A stretch of DNA of 63,144 nt from Bacillota bacterium (GTDB lineage: Bacteria > Bacillota > Clostridia > Christensenellales > JAEXRW01), in contig JAEXRW010000001.1 of assembly GCA_023454175.1 (NCBI GenBank), forward strand, positions 1 through 63,144, given 5' to 3'. The position numbers were made by a program, and so were the translations under genes. The notes under the pieces are model-generated. The model searched no databases, was not told the DNA's origin, and worked only from the letters and a program-made list of their open reading frames with translations. Positions within the stretch are counted from its first letter, which is position 1. Each line of letters begins with the position of its first letter. This document shows positions 51,228-60,088 of the stretch, one piece after another.

Positions 51228-51256
51228 TTGACAGACTATACTATACGTCGTATAAT
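51228..51256 (+). promoter_or_regulatory. PadR-operon promoter with overlapping operator
   Basis: A near-consensus promoter, TTGACA, 17 bp, TATAAT. The palindrome TATACG-T-CGTATA at 51242-51254 overlaps the -10 box, a fitting site for autorepression by the PadR regulator encoded just downstream. Confidence 0.8.
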
Positions 51257-51273
51257 ATGCCCAAGGTGATGAT

Positions 51274-51600
51274 ATGGATGTTCAAATGAAAAGGGGAATA
51301 CTGGATGGCCTCGTGCTGTCCATCCTGAAAAAAGGGGACACCTACGGCTACGAGCTGACGGAGCAGATCACGCAGGTGCTGGATATCGCGGAGATGACGC
51401 TGTACCCCATCCTCCGGCGCTTCGAGGCGCAGGGGTATCTGACGACGTATACGGTGGAGTACAGCGGCCGGCTGCGCAAGTATTACAGGATCACGGATGA
51501 AGGCGGGAAACGCCTGGATGAAATCACGGGGGAATTGCTGGAGCTGAAAAAGCTCATCGACAGGATCGTGGGGAAGGAGGACCAGGATGCAAAGGCTTGA
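51274..51600 (+). CDS. PadR-family transcriptional regulator
   Basis: A 108-residue winged-helix repressor with MKRGILDGLVLSILKKGDTYGYELTEQI, the recognition region GDTYGYEL to MTLYPILRRFEAQGYL, and a C-terminal dimerisation helix. It overlaps the next gene by 14 bp. The pairing with a DUF1700 membrane protein is common in Firmicutes and is linked to envelope stress or peptide sensing. Confidence 0.94.
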   Translation: MDVQMKRGILDGLVLSILKKGDTYGYELTEQITQVLDIAEMTLYPILRRFEAQGYLTTYTVEYSGRLRKYYRITDEGGKRLDEITGELLELKKLIDRIVGKEDQDAKA

Positions 51601-52810
51601 TTTATTCATGGAGCGGCTGAAAAGCGCTCTTGCGAAGCTGCCCAAGGAAACGGCCGACGACGTGATCGCCTATTACAGCGAATACATCGAAGACGCCAGA
51701 TCGGCGGGGCTGGACGAAGATGCGATCCTCGCGAAAGTGGGGAGCGTGGAGCATATCGTCTCCGCGTTGGAGGACGATCTGGTCATCGCCCGGGCACAGA
51801 AAAAACCCGGACCGGTGAACCTGGTGCGCTCCTCCAGGCGGATGCTGGGCCGGGGCGTGGCGCGCGCTGCCAAAAGCACTTCGCTGGCGCTGCTCTCCAT
51901 CTGGCCCCTGCTGGCGGCGCTGGTCTTTTATGCGGCGTCGGTGGTCTCCGGGCTCGCGGCGCCTGCGGGCATCGGGTTCGTGGTGTACTCCATGGTGACG
52001 CACCCGGGGCTCACGGGCACCGACATCCTGGCCCAGGTAGGGCTCATGCTCCTGCTCTTCTCCGTCTGCGGCGGTATCGCGTGGGGGCTTTGGAAGGCGG
52101 CCAACGGGCTCACGCGGGTGACGCTGGGCATCTTCCGCAGGATCGCGGTGAAAGCCAGGACAGTGGCAGTTGCAACGGCCACCGCGGCGACCGCCATTGC
52201 GGCGCAGGCGCCGGTGATGGAGCTCAGGCCCCTGAAGAAAAAGCGCCATTGGGGAGAGCTCATTTCGGGCATCGTCCTCATCGTGCTGCTGGCTACGGGG
52301 CTGAACCTATCCTTCCTGAATGACCTGGTGCCCCGCTACTGGGCACTGTGGAATACGCAGAAACCCGCGGACATTGAAAACATACACCGGGAATTGCCGA
52401 TAGGTAATGTACAGAAACTGAAGATAGATGTACTCAATACCCGGGTGGAAGTGGTGCGGGGCACCGGGGACAGTATCCGCATCGATTACGAACGGGCGCA
52501 ATACTACGCGTTCGAGGCCGTCACCGACGCGGGTATCCTGGAGCTGGTGGAAACGGGCAACGGCAAGCTTCCCTTCATTGACCTGCTGGCAAAACACGAG
52601 GGGACGACCACGCTGGTGGTCACGGTGCCGCAAGGCAGCGCGGGGATGGCGCTGGAGATCCATACCAATGGCGGGCACGTGGAGATCGATGCGCCGTTCA
52701 GCAATTACCATGTGGATACCAACGACGGCAATATCACGCTGCACAGCGAAGGCGGGAAGTACGCAGGTACGCTGCACAGCAACGGTGGCCATGTAACGGT
52801 AGTAAAATAA
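51587..52810 (+). CDS. DUF1700 (HAAS) - DUF4097 membrane protein
   Basis: A 407-residue partner of PadR. The N-terminal HAAS/DUF1700 domain (about 1-75, LPKETADDVIAYYSEYIEDARSAG) is followed by two or three membrane helices (about 95-190), a further helix near 225 and an extracellular DUF4097-type beta domain (about 260-407, ending LHSNGGHVTVVK). The soluble domain probably signals to or sequesters PadR. Confidence 0.9.
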   Translation: MQRLDLFMERLKSALAKLPKETADDVIAYYSEYIEDARSAGLDEDAILAKVGSVEHIVSALEDDLVIARAQKKPGPVNLVRSSRRMLGRGVARAAKSTSLALLSIWPLLAALVFYAASVVSGLAAPAGIGFVVYSMVTHPGLTGTDILAQVGLMLLLFSVCGGIAWGLWKAANGLTRVTLGIFRRIAVKARTVAVATATAATAIAAQAPVMELRPLKKKRHWGELISGIVLIVLLATGLNLSFLNDLVPRYWALWNTQKPADIENIHRELPIGNVQKLKIDVLNTRVEVVRGTGDSIRIDYERAQYYAFEAVTDAGILELVETGNGKLPFIDLLAKHEGTTTLVVTVPQGSAGMALEIHTNGGHVEIDAPFSNYHVDTNDGNITLHSEGGKYAGTLHSNGGHVTVVK

Positions 52811-52875
52811 TTGATAGAACGAAAACCGGGCGGTGCCCGCATACAGGAAGACTGATTGAAAAGGGGTTGGTATGG

Positions 52876-53742
52876 ATGAAGACCATTGTGATCACGGGGG
52901 CCACGTCGGGGATCGGCAGGGCGGCAGCACAGGAGATGGCGGCGCGGGGCTGGCAGGTCGTCGGCATAGGGCGCTCGCAGGAAAAGTGTGACGCCGCGGT
53001 AGCGGATATATCGGCGAAATGTCCGGGGAGCCGTCCGGTGTATTTCACCGGGGATCTCTCCCTCCAGCGCGAGGTGAATAGGCTGGCGGACGAAGTAATC
53101 GCTTACCTGGATAAAAATCATGCAGGCAGGCTGGACGTGCTGCTCAATAACGCCGGGTGCGTGAAGGACTGGTACATCGCTACCGAGGACGGCTACGAGA
53201 CACAGTTCGCGGTGAACCACCTCGCGGGGTTCCTGCTGGCCCACCGGCTGCTGGGTGCGCTTATGAAAGCGGAATGCGGGCGCGTGCTCACGGTCTCCTC
53301 GGGCTCGCATTACAAGACGCTGGTGCGGTGGAACGACATCATGCACAAGCGGGGGTATAACTGCCTGCTGGTGTACAAACAGTCCAAGCTGTGCAATGTG
53401 CTTTTCACGCACGAATTCAACCGCCGGTATAAAGACACCCCCGTGCGGGCGTACGCGGTGGACCCTGGCCTGGTGAATACCGATATCGGCAAAAAAGGCA
53501 CCGGAGGCTTCATATCCTGGTTCTGGGGCATCCGCAGCAAATACGGCACCCCCGCCAGCGAACCGGCGAAGACCATATCCTACTTGTGCCAGCAGGGGAA
53601 GGATTTCTCCCCCAAGTGGGCCTACTTTTATAATAGCTTGGAAAAAGAGCCGAGCAAACCCAGCCGGGACTGCGTGGGCATGAAGCGGCTGTGGGAGCTT
53701 TCAGAACAACTATGCGGGATACAGGAAGGTGAAGTCAAATGA
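52876..53742 (+). CDS. Short-chain dehydrogenase/reductase (retinol/protochlorophyllide-reductase-like)
   Basis: A 288-residue NAD(P)-dependent oxidoreductase. The Rossmann motif TGATSGIGRAAA is at 7-18, NNAG follows near 94, and the catalytic YKQSKL holds the Tyr-Lys pair. Its substrate is unknown. The ATG at 52876 is chosen over two upstream alternatives. It overlaps the next SDR gene by 4 bp. Confidence 0.9.
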   Translation: MKTIVITGATSGIGRAAAQEMAARGWQVVGIGRSQEKCDAAVADISAKCPGSRPVYFTGDLSLQREVNRLADEVIAYLDKNHAGRLDVLLNNAGCVKDWYIATEDGYETQFAVNHLAGFLLAHRLLGALMKAECGRVLTVSSGSHYKTLVRWNDIMHKRGYNCLLVYKQSKLCNVLFTHEFNRRYKDTPVRAYAVDPGLVNTDIGKKGTGGFISWFWGIRSKYGTPASEPAKTISYLCQQGKDFSPKWAYFYNSLEKEPSKPSRDCVGMKRLWELSEQLCGIQEGEVK

Positions 53743-54554
53743 GTAAACTGGCATTGGTATCGGGCGCGGCGGGGGGCCTGGGCAAGGCCATGGCCGTGGA
53801 GTGCGCGGCCCGCGGCTACGATCTTTATATTACGGATATATCGGCTCTAAAGCTCGCGTGCCTCGCGACGGGGATCAAACGGCAGTATGGCGTGGATGTC
53901 CATTTCAGGGCGTGTGACCTCACGGACCCCCAGGACATTGCGGCGCTGTGGGAGGATGTGGAGCGTTGTGGGCCGCTGTCCCTGCTGGTGAATGTCGCGG
54001 GATTGGATTTCGAGGGCGCCTTCATGGACGTCCCCGCGGAAAAGCTCAATACCATCGTGCGGGTGAATATCGAGGCCACCATCTCCATGACGCAGCACGC
54101 CGTGATGCGGCACGTTGCCGGGGAGAGAATGCACATCATTAATGTGTGCAGCCTCGCGGCGTACTACCCCATGCCGGTGAAGGCCGTGTACGCTGCGTCG
54201 AAACGGTTCCTGTTGAATTTCACACTGGCGCTTCGGGAGGAGCTGCGTGAAAGGAATATTATCGTGACGGCGCTGTGCCCCGCGGGCATGCCCACCACGC
54301 AGGAGGCCATCGAGAGCATCGCGTCCCAGGGGCTCGCCGGGGCGGTCACCACGTACAATACCACCACGGTGGCGCATAGGACGCTCTCGCGCGCACTGTC
54401 CGGCAGGCGGGTGTACGTGCCGGGGATATTTAATTCGTTCCTGCGCTTCTTCAGCGTGATCCTGCCGCCCCCCGTGCTGGCGCATTTCATCTACAGGCGG
54501 TGGTGCAGCACGCGGGAAAAGGTGGAGCAAAGCAAACTGGCAGTTGGCCATTGA
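53739..54554 (+). CDS. Short-chain dehydrogenase/reductase (DltE-like)
   Basis: A 271-residue SDR: GAAGGLGKAMA (nucleotide binding), VNVAGLD in place of NNAG, and the catalytic Ser-Tyr-Lys pattern ending YAASKRF. A C-terminal hydrophobic tail (FLRFFSVILPPPVLAHFIY) suggests membrane association. It is coupled to the preceding SDR by ATGA, so the two probably act in one pathway. Its terminator is split by the repeat element. Confidence 0.9.
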   Translation: MSKLALVSGAAGGLGKAMAVECAARGYDLYITDISALKLACLATGIKRQYGVDVHFRACDLTDPQDIAALWEDVERCGPLSLLVNVAGLDFEGAFMDVPAEKLNTIVRVNIEATISMTQHAVMRHVAGERMHIINVCSLAAYYPMPVKAVYAASKRFLLNFTLALREELRERNIIVTALCPAGMPTTQEAIESIASQGLAGAVTTYNTTTVAHRTLSRALSGRRVYVPGIFNSFLRFFSVILPPPVLAHFIYRRWCSTREKVEQSKLAVGH

Positions 54555-54599
54555 GAATGGACATTGGCTCGTGCAGCTAAAAGCTGGGCAGTCAAACAA

Positions 54600-54620
54600 A
54601 GGCCGGCAAACAGCCGGCCT
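54600..54620 (+). terminator. Left terminator hairpin of the SDR operon (target duplication, left copy)
   Basis: GGCCGGC, AAACA, GCCGGCC. It recurs at 54800-54820 with one base change, exactly 200 bp away. Confidence 0.8.
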
Positions 54621-54798
54621 CAGGCTGTCAAAAAACCTTGAGTGATAAACAGTAATTGTCTAAATATGCAATACAAATCAAATCCGTCATTTCTGGCGGC
54701 GTGCACGTCAGAAATGACACATTTCATGCAGGTTTGTGGTGAACACTCTCTGCATGGTTAAACTCAAAAAAGTGGCTATGCCACTTTTTTGACAATCA
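54621..54798. mobile_element. Terminator-associated non-coding element, copy 2
   Basis: The same 178-bp element as at 34750-34927, with the core 54626-54794 (169 bp) bounded by perfect TGTCAAAAAA/TTTTTTGACA repeats. The GTCATTTCTG/CAGAAATGAC and AAAAAAGTGGC/GCCACTTTTTT stems are intact; the AGGTTTG/CAAACCT stem is lost. No ORF. The flanking terminator sequence differs from that of copy 1. Confidence 0.8.
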
Positions 54799-54799
54799 G

Positions 54800-54829
54800 A
54801 GGTCGGCAAACAGCCGGCCTTTTCTTTTG
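54800..54829 (+). terminator. Right terminator hairpin of the SDR operon (target duplication, right copy)
   Basis: GGTCGGC, AAACA, GCCGGCC then TTTTCTTTT. One C-to-T change against the left copy. Confidence 0.78.
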
Positions 54830-54902
54830 CGGCGGTCGATCCATTATGATACAGGAATGATATAATATACTTGATACATGAATTCAAACCAGGGGTAAAA
54901 AT

Positions 54903-55844
54903 ATGCGAAAGCATCTATTAACTTTGGGTTTAATCTTCGCTCTGTTGTTTTCCTGCGGTTGCACAGGGGGCGAAAAGGCAGGTCCGGGATCTGCCGCCGC
55001 GTCCGCCATACCTGGCCCGACAGAGACGATTGAAATATTGGATGACCCGTATGTCCCGTTTTACACTCGGAACATATCGGAAGTCGTTAAGGATTCCGAC
55101 TGCATCATCACGGGGATTGTGGAAGAAGTATACCCGGGTGAACTAAGCGTGGATGATTCTGCCTTCAAGGCCGTACATACACCTGCGTTGATCCGGGTGC
55201 TCACATCCCTGAAGGGCAGCTACAAGCCGGGCGATACTTTTGAAATTCTGCAATCCGGCGGAGTGGGCGGGGGTGTGGATTTTCGGCCGCACTCCATGTA
55301 CCTGCATACCAAGGGTGCCACATATCTGTTCTTCCTTGCAAATGGCTATCCGCACTACTCCGAGCAGGTCGCAAACGGGTTGCTGGATGGATTTTTCTTC
55401 TACGGGAAGACGGTGGATGAGACGGCCGCCATCATTAATGAATGCATCCAAACAGGCAAATTGAATGTGAAAAAGGACATGGTCCAGTCCATGTTCCTCT
55501 CCCTTCCGAACACCGACGGCAGTTCCACGGGATATCTTATAGACAAAAGTGACCTGGAACTCAGGATCGATTCCACAGGCTCAGTAGGCCATGACACCAT
55601 GCCAATAGCATACTGGGACAGCGCCAAATGGGATGCCTTTGTGACGGCGCTCGAAAAATGCGGTGTTTTCAACTGGGAAAGGGAATATTCCAAAGCCGAC
55701 GGGTCAGACGGCCCGGGTTGGTCTCTGAACTTCGAACTGGATACGGGGGAAATCTATTTCTATGGGGAAAATGCTTACCCCGCGGAGTGGGAGGCCTTTT
55801 TGAAGATCATAAAGAAATATACCGGCACCCTGCCGCCCGTGTGA
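54903..55844 (+). CDS. Lipoprotein with netrin/TIMP-like extracellular domain (tentative)
   Basis: A 313-residue lipoprotein with lipobox FSCGC near 17-21. The first domain (SDCIITGIVEEVYPGE, VLTSLKGSYKPGDTFEILQSGG, ATYLFFLA) resembles OB-like beta domains found in Firmicute lipoproteins and in the anti-sigma-like protein at 49277. The C-terminal half (about 215-310) has a strand-rich region ending GEIYFYGENAYPAEWEAFLKII. A TATAAT box lies at 54861-54866. Confidence 0.75.
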   Translation: MRKHLLTLGLIFALLFSCGCTGGEKAGPGSAAASAIPGPTETIEILDDPYVPFYTRNISEVVKDSDCIITGIVEEVYPGELSVDDSAFKAVHTPALIRVLTSLKGSYKPGDTFEILQSGGVGGGVDFRPHSMYLHTKGATYLFFLANGYPHYSEQVANGLLDGFFFYGKTVDETAAIINECIQTGKLNVKKDMVQSMFLSLPNTDGSSTGYLIDKSDLELRIDSTGSVGHDTMPIAYWDSAKWDAFVTALEKCGVFNWEREYSKADGSDGPGWSLNFELDTGEIYFYGENAYPAEWEAFLKIIKKYTGTLPPV

Positions 55845-56215
55845 TCGGCGCCACGGTATATCGACATCCAGGGCAAGTGAATTGGTATTTTACAGATCAC
55901 CTGACTATGTTTCGGGCAGGTAAGAAAGGCAAAGTGTTACCCATGGAGGCATCAATTCTTTTCATGTTTCTTTTGGATAGGAAAAGGCCTGCGCGCCTGT
56001 GAAGCCTGCATCTGTATATAGGAAATCAGCCAAAGTGCACATCCCGTAGGATAAGCCCGTAAGCATGCCCGCCTGGAGCATGATTTTGCGGGCTTTGTCA
56101 TCATCGTGCAGCCAAATGCACGGTTACAGAAAAGCAGGCGGAGATGGCCAGGGACATCCTGTGGGATAATAATGCGGTGGGAATGAGCAAACTAAGTATG
56201 GATTAGAGTTGATAT
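55845..56215. other. 370-bp intergenic region with a long hairpin
   Basis: No convincing gene. AAGCCCGtaaGCATGC and GCATGattttgCGGGCTT (about 56054-56096) can form a long imperfect stem, possibly the terminator of the lipoprotein gene. Confidence 0.5.
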
Positions 56216-56221
56216 GTGCCA

Positions 56222-56773
56222 ATGACCGAAGGAATCGAACAACTGGCGGAACAATATCACCAGCTCATGATAAAATTGGCGGATGAATGGGTGCGATACA
56301 ACCTGTGGACCTGGCAGTGGTGGGTCAATGTCGGCATGCTCATCATCCCATGGGTTTTATGGGTCTTTATCAGGGATAAAAAGCGTACCGCCCGGTATCT
56401 ATGCGTTGCATTTGCCATGATCATCATCACCTCGCTTTTAAATATCATAGGTGAATCGCTGGGTCTATGGGTGTACCCGTATAAACTGGTACCGCTTATC
56501 CCGCCGTTTTTCCCGTGGGATTTCAGTGTTTTTCCGGTCGCCACGATGATCACGATCCAGTTCAAGCCCGTCAGCAACCCGTACGGGAAAGGCGCCGCGT
56601 TCGCCGTGATGGGCGCATTCATTTTTGAACCGGTCATGGTATTATTGGGGTTGTACAAGGAGAAGGGCTGGAGCCATTTCTATTCCCTGCCCATGTATTT
56701 CCTGATCTATCTGCTCGCCCATTACATATCCACATGGAAAACGTTTGACCGGATCGAACACAAAAGGGCATGA
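56222..56773 (+). CDS. CBO0543-like polytopic membrane protein
   Basis: A 183-residue protein with about five membrane helices. It shows WQWWVNVGMLIIPWVLWVFIRDKKR, DFSVFPVATMI and FEPVMVLLGLYKEKGWSHFYSLPMYF, which I associate with the CBO0543 family of Bacillota (function unknown). A GTG two codons earlier (56216) is an alternative start; neither has a strong ribosome binding site. Confidence 0.78.
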   Translation: MTEGIEQLAEQYHQLMIKLADEWVRYNLWTWQWWVNVGMLIIPWVLWVFIRDKKRTARYLCVAFAMIIITSLLNIIGESLGLWVYPYKLVPLIPPFFPWDFSVFPVATMITIQFKPVSNPYGKGAAFAVMGAFIFEPVMVLLGLYKEKGWSHFYSLPMYFLIYLLAHYISTWKTFDRIEHKRA

Positions 56774-56931
56774 GCGTTTCAGCGGCACGGCGGAGGAGCG
56801 TTCAGAGGTTGCATTTCTTTACGTTTTATCGCATTATCCTTCTCACTTTGCCCCGGATCCGAGAGAAGGATGGAAGATTGCGGTGGTTTTCTGGTATAAT
56901 ACCACTACAAACAGTTTTAGCGGAGGGAAAA

Positions 56932-57345
56932 ATGCGCGTAGCCGTGGTGGATGGCCAGGGCGGGGGCATCGGCAAGGCCATCGTGGAAAAACTGAGGGCG
57001 GCATTCCCGGAGGGGCTGGATATCGTGGCTTTGGGCACCAATGCGCTCGCGACGGCGCTCATGCTGAAGGCGGGTGCCAATGAAGGCGCCTCGGGGGAAA
57101 ACGCCATCATGTATTCTGCGCCCAAAGTCGACGTGATCATGGGCACCGTGGCTATACTCTCCGCCAACGCCATGCTGGGGGAGGTATCCCCGCGCATCGC
57201 GGAGGCCGTCGGGACGAGCCCGGCCGTGAAGATACTGATCCCGCTGAATAAATGCGGCATCATCGTGGCGGGTGTGGCCCCGCAGCCGCTTCCGCATTCC
57301 ATTGACGACGCGATCGAACTGCTGAAAAAGACCATGCGAGGGTGA
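56932..57345 (+). CDS. DUF3842 family protein
   Basis: A 137-residue protein with a Rossmann-like start VAVVDGQGGGIGKAIVEKL, then ALGTNALATALMLKAGA and GENAIM, which identify DUF3842. The function is unknown, but a nucleotide-binding role is plausible. GGAGGG precedes the ATG and a TG-TATAAT box lies at 56895-56900. It is followed after 6 bp by a CooT-like gene. Confidence 0.88.
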   Translation: MRVAVVDGQGGGIGKAIVEKLRAAFPEGLDIVALGTNALATALMLKAGANEGASGENAIMYSAPKVDVIMGTVAILSANAMLGEVSPRIAEAVGTSPAVKILIPLNKCGIIVAGVAPQPLPHSIDDAIELLKKTMRG

Positions 57346-57351
57346 AATAAA

Positions 57352-57543
57352 ATGTGTGAATCCAATGTATACATACTGGGCAAAGACGGCAATGAGAAAC
57401 TGCTGATGGAGTCGGTGGACCTCATCGAGCCGGGCGAGGACACGGTGACCATGGAAAACATCTTTTCGCAGCGCCTCACGGTGAAAGGGCGCATCAAGCA
57501 GATGCACCTTGTCGACCACAGGATACTGCTGGAAGAGAAGTAG
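57352..57543 (+). CDS. CooT-like nickel-binding protein
   Basis: A 63-residue all-beta protein beginning MCESNVYI, the N-terminal Cys signature of CooT-family nickel proteins that bind Ni through Cys2. It also shows VTMENIFSQRLTVKGRIKQM. It is the second gene of the DUF3842-CooT pair. Confidence 0.85.
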   Translation: MCESNVYILGKDGNEKLLMESVDLIEPGEDTVTMENIFSQRLTVKGRIKQMHLVDHRILLEEK

Positions 57544-57661
57544 CGCAGCGCTTCGGGGCGGGATCAGGCCATCGGGTCATTATAAATGTGCGATCGAAAT
57601 TGTGCATTGTGCATTTCCTAAATAAACGGCAAAAACCGGTTGCAGGGAAAGTGATAATGAT

Positions 57662-58651
57662 ATGAAATGGCTGACAGCGGCGGTTCTGTCCTTGGTTATG
57701 CTCTTTTCTTGGGTATCCCCCGTACTGGCCGCTCCGCAGGTTACGAAGGACCAGTTTTATGCCCGTTCCACGCTCAAGGGCAAGGAGCTCAAGTACTATG
57801 ACGCGGTCTATGCCGCTTTTCCGTCCCGCAAGTCCGTTGACTACAAAAAGTATGGCTTGTCCTATGACCGTGCGATCCATATCTGCTATTACATGTACTA
57901 CGATGAGCCCAAAACACTGGGCGGGCACTTCTCCAAACAAAAAACAAAAGCATATAACGAAAAGATGTCCTCAAAGGCAAAGGAGATTCTCAAGCTGGTC
58001 GATGGCAAGATGAGCGACTATGAAAAAGCCAGGGCCATCTACTGTTATCTGGGTGAGCATGTAGCCTACGACTGGGATGTAGCCAAAAAGCCCAACGATC
58101 CCAAAAAGCTGTCGGAGCAGGAACTGCAGTCGCATTCGGCGTATGGCGCGCTCATCAATGAACGGGCCATATGCGACGGGATCTCGGGGGCGCTCCAGTA
58201 TCTGCTGTACCGGGCCGGCATTCCGTGCTATTCAGTCAACGGGAAACTGCGGGACGGTTCCGGCAGCGGGCATACATGGAGCATGATCCGGGTAGACGGC
58301 GGGTGGTATTATGCGGACCTCACGCAGGACCTGGAGAATGTCAGGTCAGGCGCCGCGAAATATTTCCTGCTGGACGATACGGCTATCGGGAAGGATCATG
58401 TTTTTGACAAGTCCTTAAATCCCATATTGCCTGTCTGCGGCTCGGACAAATACATGGAAAAGGCGGCTCCCGAAGCAGCGGTTGCCGAAGCAGCGGTTGC
58501 CGACACTGCCGCTGCCGCGCTGCAGGAGGAGTCTTCGGTTCCGTGGGATTGGATCATGATCGGCGGCATCATTTGTCTCGTAACCGTCATCGTGGTGATC
58601 ATCGTCGTGAGCGTATCCGCCAAAAGAAAGAAGCGCATGGATAGCCAATAG
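57662..58651 (+). CDS. Membrane-anchored transglutaminase-like protein
   Basis: A 329-residue exported protein with a signal peptide (1-24, ending LAA), a transglutaminase-like cysteine-peptidase domain with Cys171 (RAICDGIS), His204 (GHTWSMIRV) and Asp219 (YYADLTQD), an Ala/Glu/Val linker and a C-terminal membrane helix followed by a basic tail. It probably acts outside the cell on peptides or wall proteins. Confidence 0.88.
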   Translation: MKWLTAAVLSLVMLFSWVSPVLAAPQVTKDQFYARSTLKGKELKYYDAVYAAFPSRKSVDYKKYGLSYDRAIHICYYMYYDEPKTLGGHFSKQKTKAYNEKMSSKAKEILKLVDGKMSDYEKARAIYCYLGEHVAYDWDVAKKPNDPKKLSEQELQSHSAYGALINERAICDGISGALQYLLYRAGIPCYSVNGKLRDGSGSGHTWSMIRVDGGWYYADLTQDLENVRSGAAKYFLLDDTAIGKDHVFDKSLNPILPVCGSDKYMEKAAPEAAVAEAAVADTAAAALQEESSVPWDWIMIGGIICLVTVIVVIIVVSVSAKRKKRMDSQ

Positions 58652-58730
58652 GCTTCAACCGGTTTATTGGGATTACGATGGAGCCTGAAAGATGCGTCAT
58701 TGTCAAATAGACTATTAAATAGTTATTCAG

Positions 58731-58759
58731 CCCGCATTGCCGCAAGCTTGCGGGTTTTT
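58731..58759 (+). terminator. Terminator of the transglutaminase-like gene
   Basis: CCCGC and GCGGG close a loop containing the inner palindrome CCGCAAGCTTGCGG, followed by a T run. Confidence 0.75.
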
Positions 58760-58863
58760 CTTTTTCCTCTTACAATCAAGGCAGTTTCACTTTTTTAACT
58801 TGTAATACTACTGAACCTATTCCAATTTCCCCGCGACATACTGGGTGAAGAGGAGGCAAAAGC

Positions 58864-59379
58864 ATGGCGAAAGCGGATACCGGGCTCATCGCACGCATGG
58901 CGGATGGCGATGAAGCGGCCTTTGAAAAGCTGTACGGCAGCCATGCGAAAAAGGTGTATGCCTACCTCCTCTCCCGCGGCATGGATACGCAGGCGGCCGC
59001 GGACCTTCTGCAGGAGACCTTCATGGCGGCGTGGAAGGGCGCGGCGGGGTTCGCCGGGGATTCTGCGCCCCTCACCTGGCTCATCGGCATCGCGCGGCAT
59101 AAACTGGCCGACGAGGTGCGGCGGAGGGAGCGGGCGCGTGCCTCGCCCCTCTACCCGGAGGAAGGCGGGGCGGATACCACCCCCGCATCTGACGAGCGGC
59201 TGACGCTGGAGGCGGCGCTCCGCAGGCTCCAGCCGGACCAGCGAGAGCTGCTGCACCTGGTATTCGTGCAGGGGCTCAGCTACGAGGAAGCGGGCAAGCT
59301 CATGGATATCCCGGTAGGCACGGTGAAATCACGGATGTTTACATTACGCAGGCAGCTGGCACTGGAGGTGGGCACATGA
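58864..59379 (+). CDS. ECF RNA polymerase sigma factor (module 2)
   Basis: A 171-residue ECF sigma factor. Region 2: AAADLLQETFMAAWKGAAGF and LTWLIGIARHKLADEVRR. Region 4: LSYEEAGKLMDIPVGTVKSRMFTLRRQL. GAGGAGG precedes the ATG. It is coupled by ATGA to a zinc anti-sigma gene. Confidence 0.95.
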   Translation: MAKADTGLIARMADGDEAAFEKLYGSHAKKVYAYLLSRGMDTQAAADLLQETFMAAWKGAAGFAGDSAPLTWLIGIARHKLADEVRRRERARASPLYPEEGGADTTPASDERLTLEAALRRLQPDQRELLHLVFVQGLSYEEAGKLMDIPVGTVKSRMFTLRRQLALEVGT

Positions 59380-59699
59380 ACCATACGGATATACAGGAGG
59401 CGCTGCCCGAACTGATGGCGGGGACGCTGGATGAGCAGATCGAGCAGGAGGTGCTGGCCCATCTCGTGGTGTGCGCCGCGTGCAGGGTGGAGCTGGCCTT
59501 CTGGGCCAGGGTGGCCAAACAGCTGAACGACGAAACGGCGGAGCTGCCCAGGGACGTGTACCTGGACGTCAGGGCGGTGCTGTTCGAGAGTGAAACCGAA
59601 ACCATGGGGTTCTATGAAAGCATGGAGACGCTGGGCGGTGCGCTGTCTGTCACGCGCAAGGCGTGCAGACTGGCCCTCTCGCTCGGGGGAAGATTATGA
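59376..59699 (+). CDS. ZAS-type zinc anti-sigma factor without membrane helix
   Basis: A 107-residue protein with the zinc anti-sigma motif H29-x3-C33-x2-C36 (HLVVCAAC) in a helical N-terminal domain. Unlike most partners of ECF factors it has no membrane segment, so it may be a soluble, possibly redox-responsive regulator (RsrA/ChrR-like). It overlaps the sigma gene by 4 bp. Confidence 0.88.
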   Translation: MNHTDIQEALPELMAGTLDEQIEQEVLAHLVVCAACRVELAFWARVAKQLNDETAELPRDVYLDVRAVLFESETETMGFYESMETLGGALSVTRKACRLALSLGGRL

Positions 59700-59719
59700 T
59701 AAGGAGGGAAAAAGGAAAA

Positions 59720-60079
59720 ATGGACGAAGAGAAAAGGACCGCTGCGGAGGAAGAAGAGAGTCGCAGGCGCCAGCATAATATCCGCGACGAATGGGACGAG
59801 GACTGCCACGGAAAGCGGCATTTCAAATCCGATATCCCGGTGGAGGCCATCGGGGAACTGCTGGATAAGGTGAGTGACAAGCTGCCGCGGCTGCTGGAGG
59901 GCGTGCACCGCGCGTACTACTCCATCGAGAGCGGCACGAACGCCGGCAAATCGGTGGGCGCCTTTTACAAGGAGCTCATCGCCTCGGGGATCCCGCAGGA
60001 CGTGGCGCTGAACCTGACGGAAAAATACATGATATCCATCAGCGATTTTTCGGACATGTGGCCCGAGAAGGACAAATAG
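59720..60079 (+). CDS. Small acidic/charged protein in ECF operon
   Basis: A 119-residue soluble protein with a highly charged N-terminus (1-40) and a helical C-terminal half that contains YKELIASGIPQDVALNLTEKYMISISDF. The same pattern occurs in the next gene. An in-frame ATG at 59696 overlapping the anti-sigma stop is an alternative; AAGGAGG at 59701-59707 favours 59720. No family recognised. Confidence 0.7.
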   Translation: MDEEKRTAAEEEESRRRQHNIRDEWDEDCHGKRHFKSDIPVEAIGELLDKVSDKLPRLLEGVHRAYYSIESGTNAGKSVGAFYKELIASGIPQDVALNLTEKYMISISDFSDMWPEKDK

Positions 60080-60088
60080 GTGAACGAC

